Of a DNA stretch of 64,000 nucleotides, positions 27,558 through 37,150 are shown piece after piece; positions within the stretch are counted from its first letter, which is position 1, and every line of letters begins with the position of its first letter. Where the stretch lies: contig NZ_JPVR01000080.1 in NCBI RefSeq assembly GCF_000772935.1, positions 1 to 64,000 of the forward strand, written 5' to 3'. The DNA is from Lysinibacillus boronitolerans JCM 21713 = 10a = NBRC 103108. Lineage in GTDB: Bacteria; Bacillota; Bacilli; Bacillales_A; Planococcaceae. Made by a program: the position numbers and the translations under genes. Below the pieces are notes generated by a model. The model was not told where the DNA came from. It searched no databases and saw nothing but the letters and a program-made list of their open reading frames with translations.

Positions 27558-28757
27558 TCATGTTGTGATACGTTGTCTAACAATAAATCTTTTTAATAAA
27601 AATGATAGGACACAAGCAATGAATAAAAACAGCGCAATCATCGCTATAACACCCATCCACCCATATTTCATCCAAAAAAGGCCACCTACTGTTCCTCCAA
27701 CACTTGAACCAAAATAATAGAAAAATAAATAGAGAGAAGATGCTTGTGCTTTATCGTGGGATGCTCGTTTGCTCACCCAGCCACTTGCGATTGAATGAGC
27801 TGCAAAAAAGCCAAAGGTAAAAACTGTTATCCCTATAATCTTTAAAGTAAGGAGCCCGTTGAGCGTTACTATAGCTCCTGCTAACATAATAGCAATGGCC
27901 AGTAAAAGCATTCGTTGGCGACCAAAACGATCGGCTAAACTGCCAAACCATGCTGAGCTAAATGTCCCAACTAAATAAATGACAAATATCCATCCTACAA
28001 TTGTGGCACTTAAATTATAGGGAGGAGCCATTAATTTAAAGCCAATATAATTATAAAGCGTGACAAAGCTTCCCATTAAAAGAAACCCCATCCCATAAAG
28101 ACACAGCATAGAAGGATCTCTTAAATGTTGCAGTAGGGTTTTGGTCAATGCTTTTAATTGTAAAGGTCGCGCGCTGAAATGTTTGGAGCTTGGTAACATC
28201 CAGACAAACAATAAACTAACTAGCAGGCTGATTCCTCCTAGTACTATCATACCTGTATGCCAGTTATAATGGTCCGTTAAGGTACCAATAATAACTCGTC
28301 CACTAAGTCCCCCAACTGAATTACCGCTAATATATAAGCCCATGGCAACCCCTAAGCTTGCTGGTTCCATCTCTTCTCCCAAATAAGCCATAGCGATTGC
28401 TGGTAAACCTGCAAAAACGATGCCTTGTACAACACGTAAAACTAAAATTGTTTCAAAGTTAGGTGAAAATGCAAGAGCTAGTGTCAGGACAGAAGCTGCA
28501 AAAATAGAAATCGTCATCAATGATTTTCTTCCCCATGCTTCTGATAACGAACTGACAATTATTAAACTCACCGCTAATGCAAAGGTAGTTACTGAAAGAG
28601 ATAAACTTGCTACAGCTGGTGAGACGTGAAATGCTTCTGAAAATGTTGGTAGTAATGGCTGCGTTACATATAGGTTAGCAAACGTAATAAAGCCTGCTAA
28701 AAATAAGGCCCAATTCGCTTTATGAAACGCACTCGTTCCCTTTTGTATATAGTCCAT
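27558..28757 (-). CDS. MFS transporter
   Basis: 399 residues, 12 predicted helices, major facilitator superfamily drug/metabolite efflux type. Motif A occurs as SSLSEAWGRKSLM (between helices 2 and 3) and is echoed as GSLADRFGRQRML in the second half; YLGEEMEPASLGVAMGLYISGNSVGG resembles the AraJ/YbcL-like arm. TAAGGAG precedes the ATG. First gene of a two-gene unit with the TauE/SafE gene. Confidence 0.88.
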   Translation of the reverse strand: MDYIQKGTSAFHKANWALFLAGFITFANLYVTQPLLPTFSEAFHVSPAVASLSLSVTTFALAVSLIIVSSLSEAWGRKSLMTISIFAASVLTLALAFSPNFETILVLRVVQGIVFAGLPAIAMAYLGEEMEPASLGVAMGLYISGNSVGGLSGRVIIGTLTDHYNWHTGMIVLGGISLLVSLLFVWMLPSSKHFSARPLQLKALTKTLLQHLRDPSMLCLYGMGFLLMGSFVTLYNYIGFKLMAPPYNLSATIVGWIFVIYLVGTFSSAWFGSLADRFGRQRMLLLAIAIMLAGAIVTLNGLLTLKIIGITVFTFGFFAAHSIASGWVSKRASHDKAQASSLYLFFYYFGSSVGGTVGGLFWMKYGWMGVIAMIALFLFIACVLSFLLKRFIVRQRITT

Positions 28758-29055
28758 GAAACTCTCTCCTTAACTTCTTCCCCATGCTACTATTATTCTA
28801 ATACAATATTTCGCAAAACACACGTCTCCTCGTCAAAAATTAGACAAAAAAGCTATTATTTTCACCTATGAATCACAAAAAATAATTGACAAATAAAAGC
28901 ATGTCAAATTTGTATAAACGTCTTTTAATAAAAAATAAATAGCTATTTTGACTTGGCAAATATTGTGCTACAGTAAAAGTAATCATCTAGAACCATTGTC
29001 ACAATGATGACAGATGACACAACCATTTTCATTGACTAGACTTGGAGGAATTTTT

Positions 29056-29880
29056 ATGAAAATTATTGAAGCATTAGCCCTTGCAACACCTTATATTCAT
29101 CTAGCATTAAAGCAAGAAGCCATTGTAGCTGTTGTCGAAAAGGAAAGTGAGACAGTCGTTAAATATTTAGCAGGTAAACGTGTGGATTCCGGTTATCACG
29201 ATGGACAAAAAGTTAATGCCAATGACCAGAATGTTTTCATCGCCTTTAATGGCCAAAATGCAGATGTGGTGATTCCAGAGGATGTTTACGGCGTAGCAAT
29301 CAATGCTTTTTCATTCCCCATTCGTGAAAATGGTCAAGTAGTTGGTGCATTAGCTTTTGGCTTACCAATAGATAATGAGCTCAAACTTGAAGATTATATG
29401 GCTACGATGGATAAGATCGTCAACAGTCTACAGGATAAAGTACATACAATTGCTTCCCATTCCGAGGAGTTAGCGGCCACTAGTGAGGAAATTAATAAGC
29501 AAGCACAGCATGCCCTAGAGGATTCTGAAAAAACAAATGCCGTGACTGATTTAATTAAAAGTATTTCTCGCCAAACTAATTTACTAGGTTTAAATGCATC
29601 CATCGAGGCTGCACGTGCTGGACAGCATGGTGCAGGCTTTAATATTGTGGCACAGGAAGTTCGAAAATTGTCCTTCGAGACATCTAGCGCAACGGAAAAT
29701 ATAGAGTCATCCTTACGGAATATCAATAGAAATCTAGATAATTTAAAACAAAATATGGGACAAATCAATGATGCCACAAATGAGCAAGCACAGCTCGTCC
29801 AAGATTTCAGCGAAATTATAGAAGAATTAACCCTACTTAGCCGAGAAATGAAAGGCTTTATGCATGATGCGTTAAAATAA
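29056..29880 (+). CDS. Short soluble methyl-accepting chemotaxis protein
   Basis: 274 residues with no membrane helix. Residues about 1-115 form a small alpha/beta sensor-like domain ([26 protein letters not shown]), followed by a helix ([17 protein letters not shown]) and a shortened MCP signalling hairpin whose tip [24 protein letters not shown] is conserved. The coiled arms are much shorter than in membrane chemoreceptors. GGAGG precedes the ATG; a start at 29014 is less likely. It probably senses a cytoplasmic signal and addresses CheA/CheW. No canonical SigD promoter; a weak TAAA-N16-GCAAATAT lies upstream. Confidence 0.85.
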   Translation: MKIIEALALATPYIHLALKQEAIVAVVEKESETVVKYLAGKRVDSGYHDGQKVNANDQNVFIAFNGQNADVVIPEDVYGVAINAFSFPIRENGQVVGALAFGLPIDNELKLEDYMATMDKIVNSLQDKVHTIASHSEELAATSEEINKQAQHALEDSEKTNAVTDLIKSISRQTNLLGLNASIEAARAGQHGAGFNIVAQEVRKLSFETSSATENIESSLRNINRNLDNLKQNMGQINDATNEQAQLVQDFSEIIEELTLLSREMKGFMHDALK

Positions 29881-29896
29881 TAATGAGGTGAACAAC

Positions 29897-30442
29897 ATGC
29901 AAATTACCATTAACCAAGATTTAGCTTTACGGATGATCGCACTTGAGGATGCAGAAAAGGTTTTTGCATTAACGGATGCCTCAAGGGAATACCTGAAAGA
30001 ATGGCTACCATGGCTAGATAATACGAAAGAGCTCGCAGATACAAAAGCCTATATTGAGGGCTGTATGAAGGGGCATGAAGCGAACAGTAGCCTCTCCCTA
30101 GTCATTCTCTTTAAAAATGAAATTGTTGGCATTGCAGGCTTTAACGCGATTAACCCGAGCAATAAAATCGGCACTATTGGCTATTGGTTGAGCGAAGGAG
30201 CACAAGGACATGGCATCATGACGAAAACGGTAAAAGCTTTATTGCAATATGCCTTTGAAACATTGAAGCTTCATAAAGTTGAAATTCGTGTTGCGGAAGC
30301 CAATCACAAAAGTCGCGCAATCCCAGAACGTCTTGGATTCATGCAAGAAGGAACCATTCGAGCTGCAGAATGGCTCTACGATCATTATGTAAATCACGTG
30401 ATTTATGGCATGCTTGTCAGTGAATGGCAGCAACAACAATAA
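29897..30442 (+). CDS. GNAT N-acetyltransferase, RimL/YdaF type
   Basis: 181 residues of the RimJ/RimL-like branch of GNAT, which acetylate ribosomal protein N-termini or small substrates. The acetyl-CoA loop region is GYWLSEGAQGHGIMTKTVKALLQYAF, followed by KVEIRVAEANHKSRAIPERLGFMQEGTIR, both typical. ATG 29897 is chosen over GTG 29888, which forms part of the GAGGTG ribosome site. It follows the soluble chemoreceptor by 16 bp and probably shares its transcript. Confidence 0.88.
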   Translation: MQITINQDLALRMIALEDAEKVFALTDASREYLKEWLPWLDNTKELADTKAYIEGCMKGHEANSSLSLVILFKNEIVGIAGFNAINPSNKIGTIGYWLSEGAQGHGIMTKTVKALLQYAFETLKLHKVEIRVAEANHKSRAIPERLGFMQEGTIRAAEWLYDHYVNHVIYGMLVSEWQQQQ

Positions 30443-30443
30443 C

Positions 30444-30483
30444 AAAAGCGACCTGATGAAATATCTCATCAGGTCGCTTTTTG
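30444..30483. terminator. Bidirectional terminator
   Basis: AAAAGCGACCTGATGA (30444-30459) pairs perfectly with TCATCAGGTCGCTTTT (30466-30481). A and T runs on both flanks let it serve the acetyltransferase gene and convergent floT. Confidence 0.92.
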
Positions 30484-32034
30484 TTAGGATTGCTCTACCG
30501 CTTCTTTCGTTTCTTCAGGTGCTTGCTTTTTTTCAAGTCCTAAAGCAATCTGCTCTAATTCTGGACGCAATGTGTGCTTCCCAGCATAGCTTTCAATTAA
30601 TTCCTTCACATCTATACCTGAAGTCTCTTTCAATGTCTCTTGTAGTGTAGACATTAAATTGGTAGCATAAGATGTCACTTTATTAGCACCACTGCCTTCT
30701 CCACCACCAGTATCGACCACAGTAATCTTATCGATATTGCCAAGTGGACTTGCAAGCTCTTTTGCATACTCTGGCATCATGCGTACAACCATATCTAGTA
30801 CAGCTGCTTGACCATAGTATTCAAAGGCTTCGGCAATCTTACGTTTAGCTTCAGCTTCAGCCAGACCGCGAAGACGAATGATATCAGCCTCTGTCTCCCC
30901 TTGTGCCCGCTCTGCATCTGCTTTGGCAAGACCATCCAAACGAATTTTCTCTGCTTCTGCTTTTGCCAATGATTCAATACGATATTTCTCCGCATCAGCC
31001 TGTGCAAGCTCGCGCATCTTTTCAGCTGCGGCATTTTGCTCCACTGCATAGCGGTCTGCATCTGCTTTCTTTTTAACCTCAGAATCATATTGCTTTTCTC
31101 TACGTAAAATCTCTTTTTCTTCTAATTCAATTTGCTTTTGACGCTCGATAATGCGAATTTGCATTTCTTGCTCTGTTACTTCCTGCTTTGCACGAGCAGT
31201 TTCAAGCTCATACGCTTGGTCAGCACGGGCTTTCGCAATATCCTGCTCACGTCGGAACTCAGCTACTTTTAATTGATTTTCTTTTTCTGCTTCAGCAATT
31301 TCCGTCGCACGCTCTAGTTCTGCCTTTTGTGCTTCCTTAGACGCTTCTGCACGTTTAATACGTGTTTCTTTTTCTGCATCTGCTGTCGCAATATCAGCAT
31401 CGCGTTTTACCTGTGCGATTCTCGGTTTCCCCAGTGAATCTAAATAGCCATTTTTATCTCGTACATCCTTAATCGTAAAGGATACAATGACAAGACCCAT
31501 CTTCGCTAAATCTTGTGAAGCAACACGTTGAACTTCCTGGGAGAATTTATCACGATTTTTATAGATTTCTTCAACCGTCATGGATCCTAAAATCGAACGT
31601 AAATGACCTTCTAGCACCTCACGTGCTTCCCCTTCGCGCTCCGCCTTTTGCTTTCCTAAAAACTGCTCTGCTGCTGTCGCAATTTCTGAAATGGAACCGC
31701 CAATTTTAATAATAGCTGTACCATCTGCCATAACAGGAACACCTTGCTCTGTATACACCTCAGGCGTTGTCACTTCTAGTTTACTAGAAAGTAAGCTTAA
31801 CGGCTGTGCTTGTTGGAAAATAGGGAAGACAAATGTACCGCCCCCACGAATGATTTTAATACGATTTCCCGACTCATCCTTATGTACATTTTTAGAGCCG
31901 AGATAGCTACCTGTCACAATCAGTGCTTCATCAGGACCCGCCGTACGATACTTTGTCACATATAAGCCAACTAGGGCAATTAAAACAAATGCTACAATTC
32001 CTAAAACAATTAAAATATCGGTTGACATAGACAT
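30484..32034 (-). CDS. floT: Flotillin FloT
   Basis: Scaffold protein of functional membrane microdomains. The 516 residues have an N-terminal membrane segment (about 8-28), an SPFH/PHB domain starting KYRTAGPDEALIVTGSYLGSKNV, and a long Ala/Glu/Lys coiled region rich in EAEAK units. The C-terminus GANKVTSYATNLMSTLQETLKETSGIDVKE matches B. subtilis FloT (YuaG). It follows its NfeD partner by 9 bp, the yuaF-floT operon. Confidence 0.97.
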   Translation of the reverse strand: MSMSTDILIVLGIVAFVLIALVGLYVTKYRTAGPDEALIVTGSYLGSKNVHKDESGNRIKIIRGGGTFVFPIFQQAQPLSLLSSKLEVTTPEVYTEQGVPVMADGTAIIKIGGSISEIATAAEQFLGKQKAEREGEAREVLEGHLRSILGSMTVEEIYKNRDKFSQEVQRVASQDLAKMGLVIVSFTIKDVRDKNGYLDSLGKPRIAQVKRDADIATADAEKETRIKRAEASKEAQKAELERATEIAEAEKENQLKVAEFRREQDIAKARADQAYELETARAKQEVTEQEMQIRIIERQKQIELEEKEILRREKQYDSEVKKKADADRYAVEQNAAAEKMRELAQADAEKYRIESLAKAEAEKIRLDGLAKADAERAQGETEADIIRLRGLAEAEAKRKIAEAFEYYGQAAVLDMVVRMMPEYAKELASPLGNIDKITVVDTGGGEGSGANKVTSYATNLMSTLQETLKETSGIDVKELIESYAGKHTLRPELEQIALGLEKKQAPEETKEAVEQS

Positions 32035-32043
32035 ATCTCTCCT

Positions 32044-32583
32044 TTAAACAAATTTTTTCTCGTACGTTCTAACAAAAAGTGTTCCGTCCTTCACATCCAC
32101 AACAAGTACGGTTTCATCATAGTCAATGGCTTCATTATCATAGCCCGTTGCTCGTTTTGAAATCATACCACTTGTCGTTTCGATAACAACCTCGCCAAAA
32201 CCATCTACTGGAATTGGCACAATAACTCTTCCTAATTGGCCGCCCAGCGATTCCTCTGTGTAAGCTAATGAAACATCAGCTGAACGTAGCGGAACGAGGA
32301 CAAATAAATAAAAGATGGAACTTAAAATAGCGCCGATGATACATGCAGCAATGATGTTCCAAACGCTAGAGAACCAGGCTAGTTTTTCTAAGATAAAACC
32401 TGCTGCTGACATCAACGTAATGAAAGATAGAATGACACTCGGATTAAAAATGGGCAGTCCTTCCCCAATACCTTCGACTGCATCACCAAAAAACATAACC
32501 AATACTGTGGCAAGGCCGGCGAAAATCAAAACCACCAAAAAGATCTGCTCGAGTGAATAGCCAAATAGCGTCAAGTTGCTCAC
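32044..32583 (-). CDS. yuaF: NfeD-family membrane protein (YuaF-like)
   Basis: Partner of flotillin. The 179 residues have an N-terminal helix, a second pair of helices (about 52-95) and a C-terminal OB-fold domain (LGRVIVPIPVDGFGEVVIET ... VVDVKDGTLFVRTYEKKFV). This is the short NfeD form without a protease domain. Upstream of floT in one operon. Confidence 0.92.
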   Translation of the reverse strand: MSNLTLFGYSLEQIFLVVLIFAGLATVLVMFFGDAVEGIGEGLPIFNPSVILSFITLMSAAGFILEKLAWFSSVWNIIAACIIGAILSSIFYLFVLVPLRSADVSLAYTEESLGGQLGRVIVPIPVDGFGEVVIETTSGMISKRATGYDNEAIDYDETVLVVDVKDGTLFVRTYEKKFV

Positions 32584-32728
32584 CCCTTTTCATCATATTA
32601 CCTACTATACGGATGTACCTCAGGAAAAGTTTCAAAATTTTTCAAACTCTTCTTTAAAGTATTATTTTTTGCTTTCATTAGAACCATGTTACAATAGAAA
32701 AGTATTCTGACAACTAAGGAGAAATGGC

Positions 32729-33106
32729 ATGAAGCTTTCGACATTCTTAAATTTTGTTATTCTATTATTTTTCACATTATTATTCGTTAATGATTTCTTC
32801 CCTGAAACAGCTATTGCTGCGATGCTGACTAAAAAAATAATATTGCTTATATTAGTTGGGCTTGTCATCATTCAGCTAGCCTTCGACAAGGGTAGATATA
32901 AAAGATTATCAAAAAAGGCTTATATCGGATTAACATTGTATACAGTTGGATTATGGATTGTTTTAACATTACTTGGCGGTCAGTCACAAATTGGCTTATC
33001 GTTCACAAGTCCTCTATTCTATATTATTGTTGTGCTGCTTGGATTGGATTTAATCCGCCTTTCACGCCAAACTAAGCGAGATCAAACAGAGGGGAAAGCG
33101 AAGTAA
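32729..33106 (+). CDS. Hypothetical small membrane protein
   Basis: 125 residues with four hydrophobic segments (about 8-28, 38-54, 66-84, 90-108) and a basic C-terminal tail (RLSRQTKRDQTEGKAK). AAGGAG precedes the ATG. It is divergent from the nfeD-floT operon and followed by phased 21-bp repeats. I do not recognise the family; no function assigned. Confidence 0.75.
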   Translation: MKLSTFLNFVILLFFTLLFVNDFFPETAIAAMLTKKIILLILVGLVIIQLAFDKGRYKRLSKKAYIGLTLYTVGLWIVLTLLGGQSQIGLSFTSPLFYIIVVLLGLDLIRLSRQTKRDQTEGKAK

Positions 33107-33114
33107 AGCATAGC

Positions 33115-33205
33115 TATCCGTCAATCTTACGAAGCTATCCACCACTTTCGCATTGCTAACCGCTACATTCACAGCACTATCCGTCACTTTTGTCCTTCTA
33201 TCCGA
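33115..33205. repeat. Five phased 21-bp repeats
   Basis: Cores ctATCC or a one-base variant start at 33115, 33136, 33157, 33178 and 33199, exactly 21 bp apart, between a membrane-protein gene and its terminator. Same core and period as the array at 10.1-10.5 kb. Confidence 0.85.
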
Positions 33206-33215
33206 CAACAACATA

Positions 33216-33253
33216 AAAAGCATGTCTCCGATTTTGACAGAGACATGCTTTTC
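33216..33253. terminator. Bidirectional terminator
   Basis: AAAAGCATGTCTC (33216-33228) pairs with GAGACATGCTTTT (33240-33252) between two convergent genes. Confidence 0.9.
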
Positions 33254-33988
33254 TTATGATTCTAATACATTTAAAATGGCATCCAGTTCATGGACAGCTA
33301 GATCTAAGCGTTCCTTCGCTTCGATATTTTGCTGTTTTAAGTGACTAAACTCTAGTAAATTTTTCTCATGCTTTAACTTAATAGAAGATAAACGTTCGAT
33401 TCGTGCTTCTACTTTTTCTATTGCTTGCTCACAGACTGTTGTCCATAGCTTTTCTGATTGTTGCATTTCCGTAGTAGATGGGTTGTGCTGACGCATAATT
33501 CGTGCGTAAACCATTTCTATTTGTTCTATAAGTTCCGAATAAAAATGGCGCTCGACGCGTGTTGTTTGGAATGTTGGATGCTCTACCTCTTTGGCATACG
33601 GCGTTATTTGACGTAAGAGCTTTCCAGCATTTTCTCCAAAAGCATGGGATAAATTCAAGACATTCATTAATTGCAATAATAAGCGTATTTCTTCTAGATT
33701 AATAAGTTGTGAATCGATGCTTTCCTTTAACTTTAATGATTCCATATAGCGTCGATCAAAATGTTCAATTTCACCGTTGCGCTGCTCTACTAAATGGACA
33801 CTTGCATTGTCTTTCAAGCTTTTAATATAGCGAATTGCATGGCTTTTTAGCTCCTCTTTTGACAGCAAGTTATCATTGTCTTGTTGTGGTTTTCCTCGTT
33901 GAACATACGCAAATGCATCCATTTTTTTGGGCCATTGTGCTGCTTGGGTTTCATCTGAGACATTATAGCGTATATAAATTCCGTGCAT
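33254..33988 (-). CDS. Hypothetical coiled-coil protein
   Basis: 244 residues, mainly helical and charged, with heptad-like stretches in the C-terminal third (IEKVEARIERLSSIKLKHEKNLLEF and LKQQNIEAKERLDLAV). The N-terminus MHGIYIRYNVSDETQAAQWPKKMDAFAYVQRGKPQQ is beta-like. No signal peptide or membrane segment. ATG 33988 is chosen since GGAGG is 7 bases upstream. Family not recognised. Confidence 0.75.
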   Translation of the reverse strand: MHGIYIRYNVSDETQAAQWPKKMDAFAYVQRGKPQQDNDNLLSKEELKSHAIRYIKSLKDNASVHLVEQRNGEIEHFDRRYMESLKLKESIDSQLINLEEIRLLLQLMNVLNLSHAFGENAGKLLRQITPYAKEVEHPTFQTTRVERHFYSELIEQIEMVYARIMRQHNPSTTEMQQSEKLWTTVCEQAIEKVEARIERLSSIKLKHEKNLLEFSHLKQQNIEAKERLDLAVHELDAILNVLES

Positions 33989-34103
33989 TTCATATCCTCC
34001 AAGTCCATTAAACAAGTATCTCTAAAGACAATAAATCGAATACGTCATTTTTTCAAGTAAAAAACTTTTAATAATTGAAAATCCTTCTTTTTAACAATAA
34101 AAC

Positions 34104-34138
34104 AAAAATCGTGAATAGTCGATACTATTCACGATTTT
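34104..34138. terminator. Strong hairpin, possible terminator
   Basis: Perfect 15-bp stem (34105-34119 with 34124-34138, loop CGAT). A and T runs flank it. It stands in the 474-bp gap between 33988 and 34463, upstream of the minus-strand coiled-coil gene, and may be what remains of a transcript end. Apart from this hairpin, the remnant at 34268 and the terminator at 34403 the gap shows nothing. Confidence 0.5.
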
Positions 34139-34267
34139 ACTAGTTTTCATTTATTCCTACTTATCCTTTAACACCTATCCACCTGCTCCAAAAACCCATG
34201 TATGGTTGCATCTCGCAAATTCATATCAAAACAATAGATGACAATGGATTAAAAACAATGCTGTTAA

Positions 34268-34330
34268 CTGAGGCCTGAGGAATTTGATGTCGTAATGAGC
34301 AGCTATCGTGCTACAGGAGCAGGAAAATAA
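34268..34330 (+). pseudogene. Possible remnant of a nucleotidase C-terminus
   Basis: A short frame reads LRPEEFDVVMSSYRATGAGK then stop. FDVVM..YRATGAG resembles the conserved (V)NxYRAxGGG segment of 5'-nucleotidase / 2',3'-cyclic phosphodiesterase C-terminal domains. A stop codon lies just upstream and no other part of such a gene is seen. Chance similarity over 20 residues cannot be excluded. Confidence 0.25.
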
Positions 34331-34402
34331 TTTTTGCTGATTATATTTTAAAGCATCCCTTCATCAAAGCAACTTGTATCAATATTGGCAAGTACAGATC
34401 TA

Positions 34403-34444
34403 AAAAATCGCCAAATTCCTTGTAAGCACTACAGGAATTTGGCG
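34403..34444 (-). terminator. Intrinsic terminator
   Basis: CGCCAAATTCCT (34409-34420) pairs with AGGAATTTGGCG (34433-34444), followed on the minus strand by ATTTTTTA. It ends the ABC-F / acetyltransferase unit. Confidence 0.9.
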
Positions 34445-34462
34445 AGCTTTATGTGTAGCTAT

Positions 34463-35254
34463 TTAAGCCTGTTGGCGGATGTCTTGAATGCTTTTTCCTT
34501 CAGTAAACGCATGAATCGATGCAATGGAGCCCACCGATTTAAAATTCGCCTTCTCATAGACTTTGGCAACCTGTTCACTAATCGGTAATATCCAAAGATC
34601 GTCCAATCCCAGCTCGACCGATTGCTGTTGGATATGTTGCAGCATATAGCCGATTAAACCACGACCACGATAGCTTTCAGTTGTTGCAACACTTTCAATC
34701 CTTCCTTGATTTCCTGACACAAAAATAGATGCTGAGCAGCACGCCACCCCATCTAGTCTTAATAGATAATACGTAAAAAGTGGCGAATGATAGGTTTGCT
34801 CAAAGGCCTTTTTTATTAATGAAGGATCCCCAAATGCAGCAATGCTCATTTCTACTGCTAATGCTTCCTCCCTATTTGCATCCGTTACACGCTCAATTTG
34901 AATGGCAGGATTAGGTGGAAGTATCGCATATTCACCGTCCCAGTACTGAATTTCGTTGACAAAATGCTCATATTGAAAGCCGTGCGTCTCTAATGCCTCT
35001 ATACATAGCTGGTTTTCTTCCAGATTATATAAATAAATCCGCGGAATCAGAGACTTTGATTGGTAGAAATCTTTGATGCCTTGTAAAAATAAATCAGGTT
35101 GTGCAATCTTTCTCCAAATCTGTGCATGATTTGCATCGTAATAGGTTGGGATAGCCTGATTGTAAAATAAGACCCCCTCCTTACAAACCTCCACTTCACT
35201 GAAACTCTTCACATACTCTATATCAAGTTGCATAATGCGTTCTAAATTAAACAT
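34463..35254 (-). CDS. GNAT acetyltransferase
   Basis: 263 residues; the C-terminal half is a GNAT domain with VSGNQGRIESVATTESYRGRGLIGYMLQHI (acetyl-CoA loop YRGRGL) and KVYEKANFKSVG. The N-terminal half looks like a degenerate second GNAT copy. The ATG overlaps the end of the ABC-F gene by 8 bp and has GGGGG 8 bases upstream, so the two are co-translated. Association with an ABC-F protein could point to drug or translation stress, but that is inference. Confidence 0.82.
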   Translation of the reverse strand: MFNLERIMQLDIEYVKSFSEVEVCKEGVLFYNQAIPTYYDANHAQIWRKIAQPDLFLQGIKDFYQSKSLIPRIYLYNLEENQLCIEALETHGFQYEHFVNEIQYWDGEYAILPPNPAIQIERVTDANREEALAVEMSIAAFGDPSLIKKAFEQTYHSPLFTYYLLRLDGVACCSASIFVSGNQGRIESVATTESYRGRGLIGYMLQHIQQQSVELGLDDLWILPISEQVAKVYEKANFKSVGSIASIHAFTEGKSIQDIRQQA

Positions 35255-37046
35255 GCTCTGTACCCCCTTCTAACCATCTTTCATATAAATGTTCTAATTG
35301 CAGTTCAAGCTTCTGCCGTTGTTCTTTAGCAAGCGATGGTTGTTGTAGTTTTGTCTCTAATTTTTCAATTTGTTGTTCAATCGGTAATTCTTTTTTAGGT
35401 GGCTGCGTTTTATTGACTGGTTGTTTTTCAATCATTTTCATTGCAAGTTCCTGTCGTTTTCCTCTAGCCCACTCGTAATCTCCCTCAAAAACCTGAATAG
35501 CCTGGTTTTCAATCCACGCCGTTTTCGTAAAAATTTTCTGTAAGAAATAGCGGTCATGCGACACCCCAATAATCGTGCCTTCAAAGGATTCTAGTGTCTC
35601 TTCCAATACTTCTCTTGCTTCAATATCTAAATGGTTCGTTGGCTCATCTAAAATTAAAACATTGATATCCTCATGCATTAATTGTGCTAAACGAAGACGC
35701 ATTTTTTCTCCACCACTTAGGTCCTTCACTTTTTTAAAGACATCATAGCCATAGAACAAAAATCGTGCGAGTATATGGCGAGCTTCCGCCTCTGATACGG
35801 CGACACTTTCACGGAAGGCATCAATTAATCGTATAGCAGGATTTTGATGTTCAAATTGCTGGGAAAGGTAGCCAAATTTCACATTGCTTCCAATCTGACA
35901 CACTCCCTGATTAGGAATGATTTCCCCTAACATCATTTTTAATAATGTTGATTTTCCACTACCATTGCTCCCAACAATTGCTAATCTTTCGCCAAAATAA
36001 ACAGCTAGATTGCTGTCCTTCAATAAAGGCTTATCAAAGCCATGATCAATGGCTTGCAAGAGCACAACCTCTTTACCACTGCGTTCAGCCATCGTTAACG
36101 CTAAATTCATTTTCTTTTTAGCGAGAGGCTTCTTTACTCGCTCGATACGTGCTAATGCTTTTTCCATACTCTTAGCACGTCGATGCATCGATGCGTTTGG
36201 TGGATTCGCCTCATTTGCCCACTGCTTTAATCGTTTAATTGTTTCTTGCATCTTTTTAATTTTCTTTTGCTGCTCTTCATAATTTGCAAACTGTTGCTCA
36301 ATTTTTGCTTCTTTTTGTGCTATATAAGCATCATAATGGCCGTTATACGTAAAAGCCTCCCCATCCTCGATTTCTATAATCTTCTGGGCTACTTGATTCA
36401 TGAATTGACGATCATGGGATACGACAATGACAATCCCCTCAAAGTTTCGCACATAATGTTCAAGCCACTCAATGGCTTGCATATCCAGATGGTTCGTTGG
36501 TTCATCCAATAACAAAATAGTGGGCTTTTTCAATAAAATTTGTCCAAGCATAACCTTTGTTTTTTCCCCACCACTTAAACTACTAAATGGCTGCTCTAGC
36601 ATATCTGAAATACCCAGTCCATTTGCAATCATTGCCAGCTGCGCATCTACTTCATAGCCCCCTAATAGCATAAATTGCTCCTGCAATTGCCCATATTGCA
36701 GTAATATTTTATCCGTGACCGTCGACTGCATCTCTTGCTCAAGTACCGTCATTTTTGCCTTTATTGCATAAATATCCGCAAATGCTTCCTCCAGCACTTC
36801 TTTCACAGCATGTAGTGGATAATGTGGAATTTGATGTAAATAGCCAATCGTCGCTTCTTTACTTTTAATAATTCGTCCCTTGTCTGGTATCTCTACCCCT
36901 GCAAGCAGTTGTAATAAAGTCGTTTTACCACTGCCATTTACACCAACAATCGCCACGTGTTCGCCACTATTTACCTCAAGCTGTAAGTTCTCGAATAATA
37001 TATTCCCACCCATAATTTTTTGGATTTGTTCAGCTTTCATTTGCAT
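35247..37046 (-). CDS. ABC-F family ATPase
   Basis: 599 residues with two ABC cassettes: Walker A GVNGSGKTT (about 40) and GSNGSGKST (about 340), signatures LSGGEK in both, Walker B LLLDEPTNHLD and LILDEPTNHLD, and a charged linker ANPPNASMHRRAKSMEKALARIERV between them. No membrane domain, so it acts on the ribosome, as antibiotic-protection or translation factors do. A C-terminal coiled extension (PIEQQIEKLETKLQQPSLAKEQRQKLELQ) is present. ATG 37046 has GGAGG 8 bases upstream. Leader features suggest attenuation control. Confidence 0.9.
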   Translation of the reverse strand: MQMKAEQIQKIMGGNILFENLQLEVNSGEHVAIVGVNGSGKTTLLQLLAGVEIPDKGRIIKSKEATIGYLHQIPHYPLHAVKEVLEEAFADIYAIKAKMTVLEQEMQSTVTDKILLQYGQLQEQFMLLGGYEVDAQLAMIANGLGISDMLEQPFSSLSGGEKTKVMLGQILLKKPTILLLDEPTNHLDMQAIEWLEHYVRNFEGIVIVVSHDRQFMNQVAQKIIEIEDGEAFTYNGHYDAYIAQKEAKIEQQFANYEEQQKKIKKMQETIKRLKQWANEANPPNASMHRRAKSMEKALARIERVKKPLAKKKMNLALTMAERSGKEVVLLQAIDHGFDKPLLKDSNLAVYFGERLAIVGSNGSGKSTLLKMMLGEIIPNQGVCQIGSNVKFGYLSQQFEHQNPAIRLIDAFRESVAVSEAEARHILARFLFYGYDVFKKVKDLSGGEKMRLRLAQLMHEDINVLILDEPTNHLDIEAREVLEETLESFEGTIIGVSHDRYFLQKIFTKTAWIENQAIQVFEGDYEWARGKRQELAMKMIEKQPVNKTQPPKKELPIEQQIEKLETKLQQPSLAKEQRQKLELQLEHLYERWLEGGTEHV

Positions 37047-37090
37047 CGTTTTTTCCTCCAATGAAACGTGCGAAAACATCTTTACAACAC

Positions 37091-37118
37091 AAAAAAGACT
37101 GCTCATTAACAAGCAGTC
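37091..37118 (-). terminator. Terminator in the ABC-F leader
   Basis: GACTGCT (37112-37118 on the minus strand side) pairs with AGCAGTC (37097-37103), followed by TTTTTTGTG on the minus strand. It stands between a small ORF and the ABC-F start 45 bp downstream, the layout of an attenuator. Confidence 0.75.
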
Positions 37119-37150
37119 CTCTTCTCAATTAAATGTGTGAAAAAGAATGG

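Noticed and set aside
30795-31088. 97-codon minus-strand frame in floT
   Set aside because: Shadow created by the Ala/Glu/Lys-rich repeats of floT.
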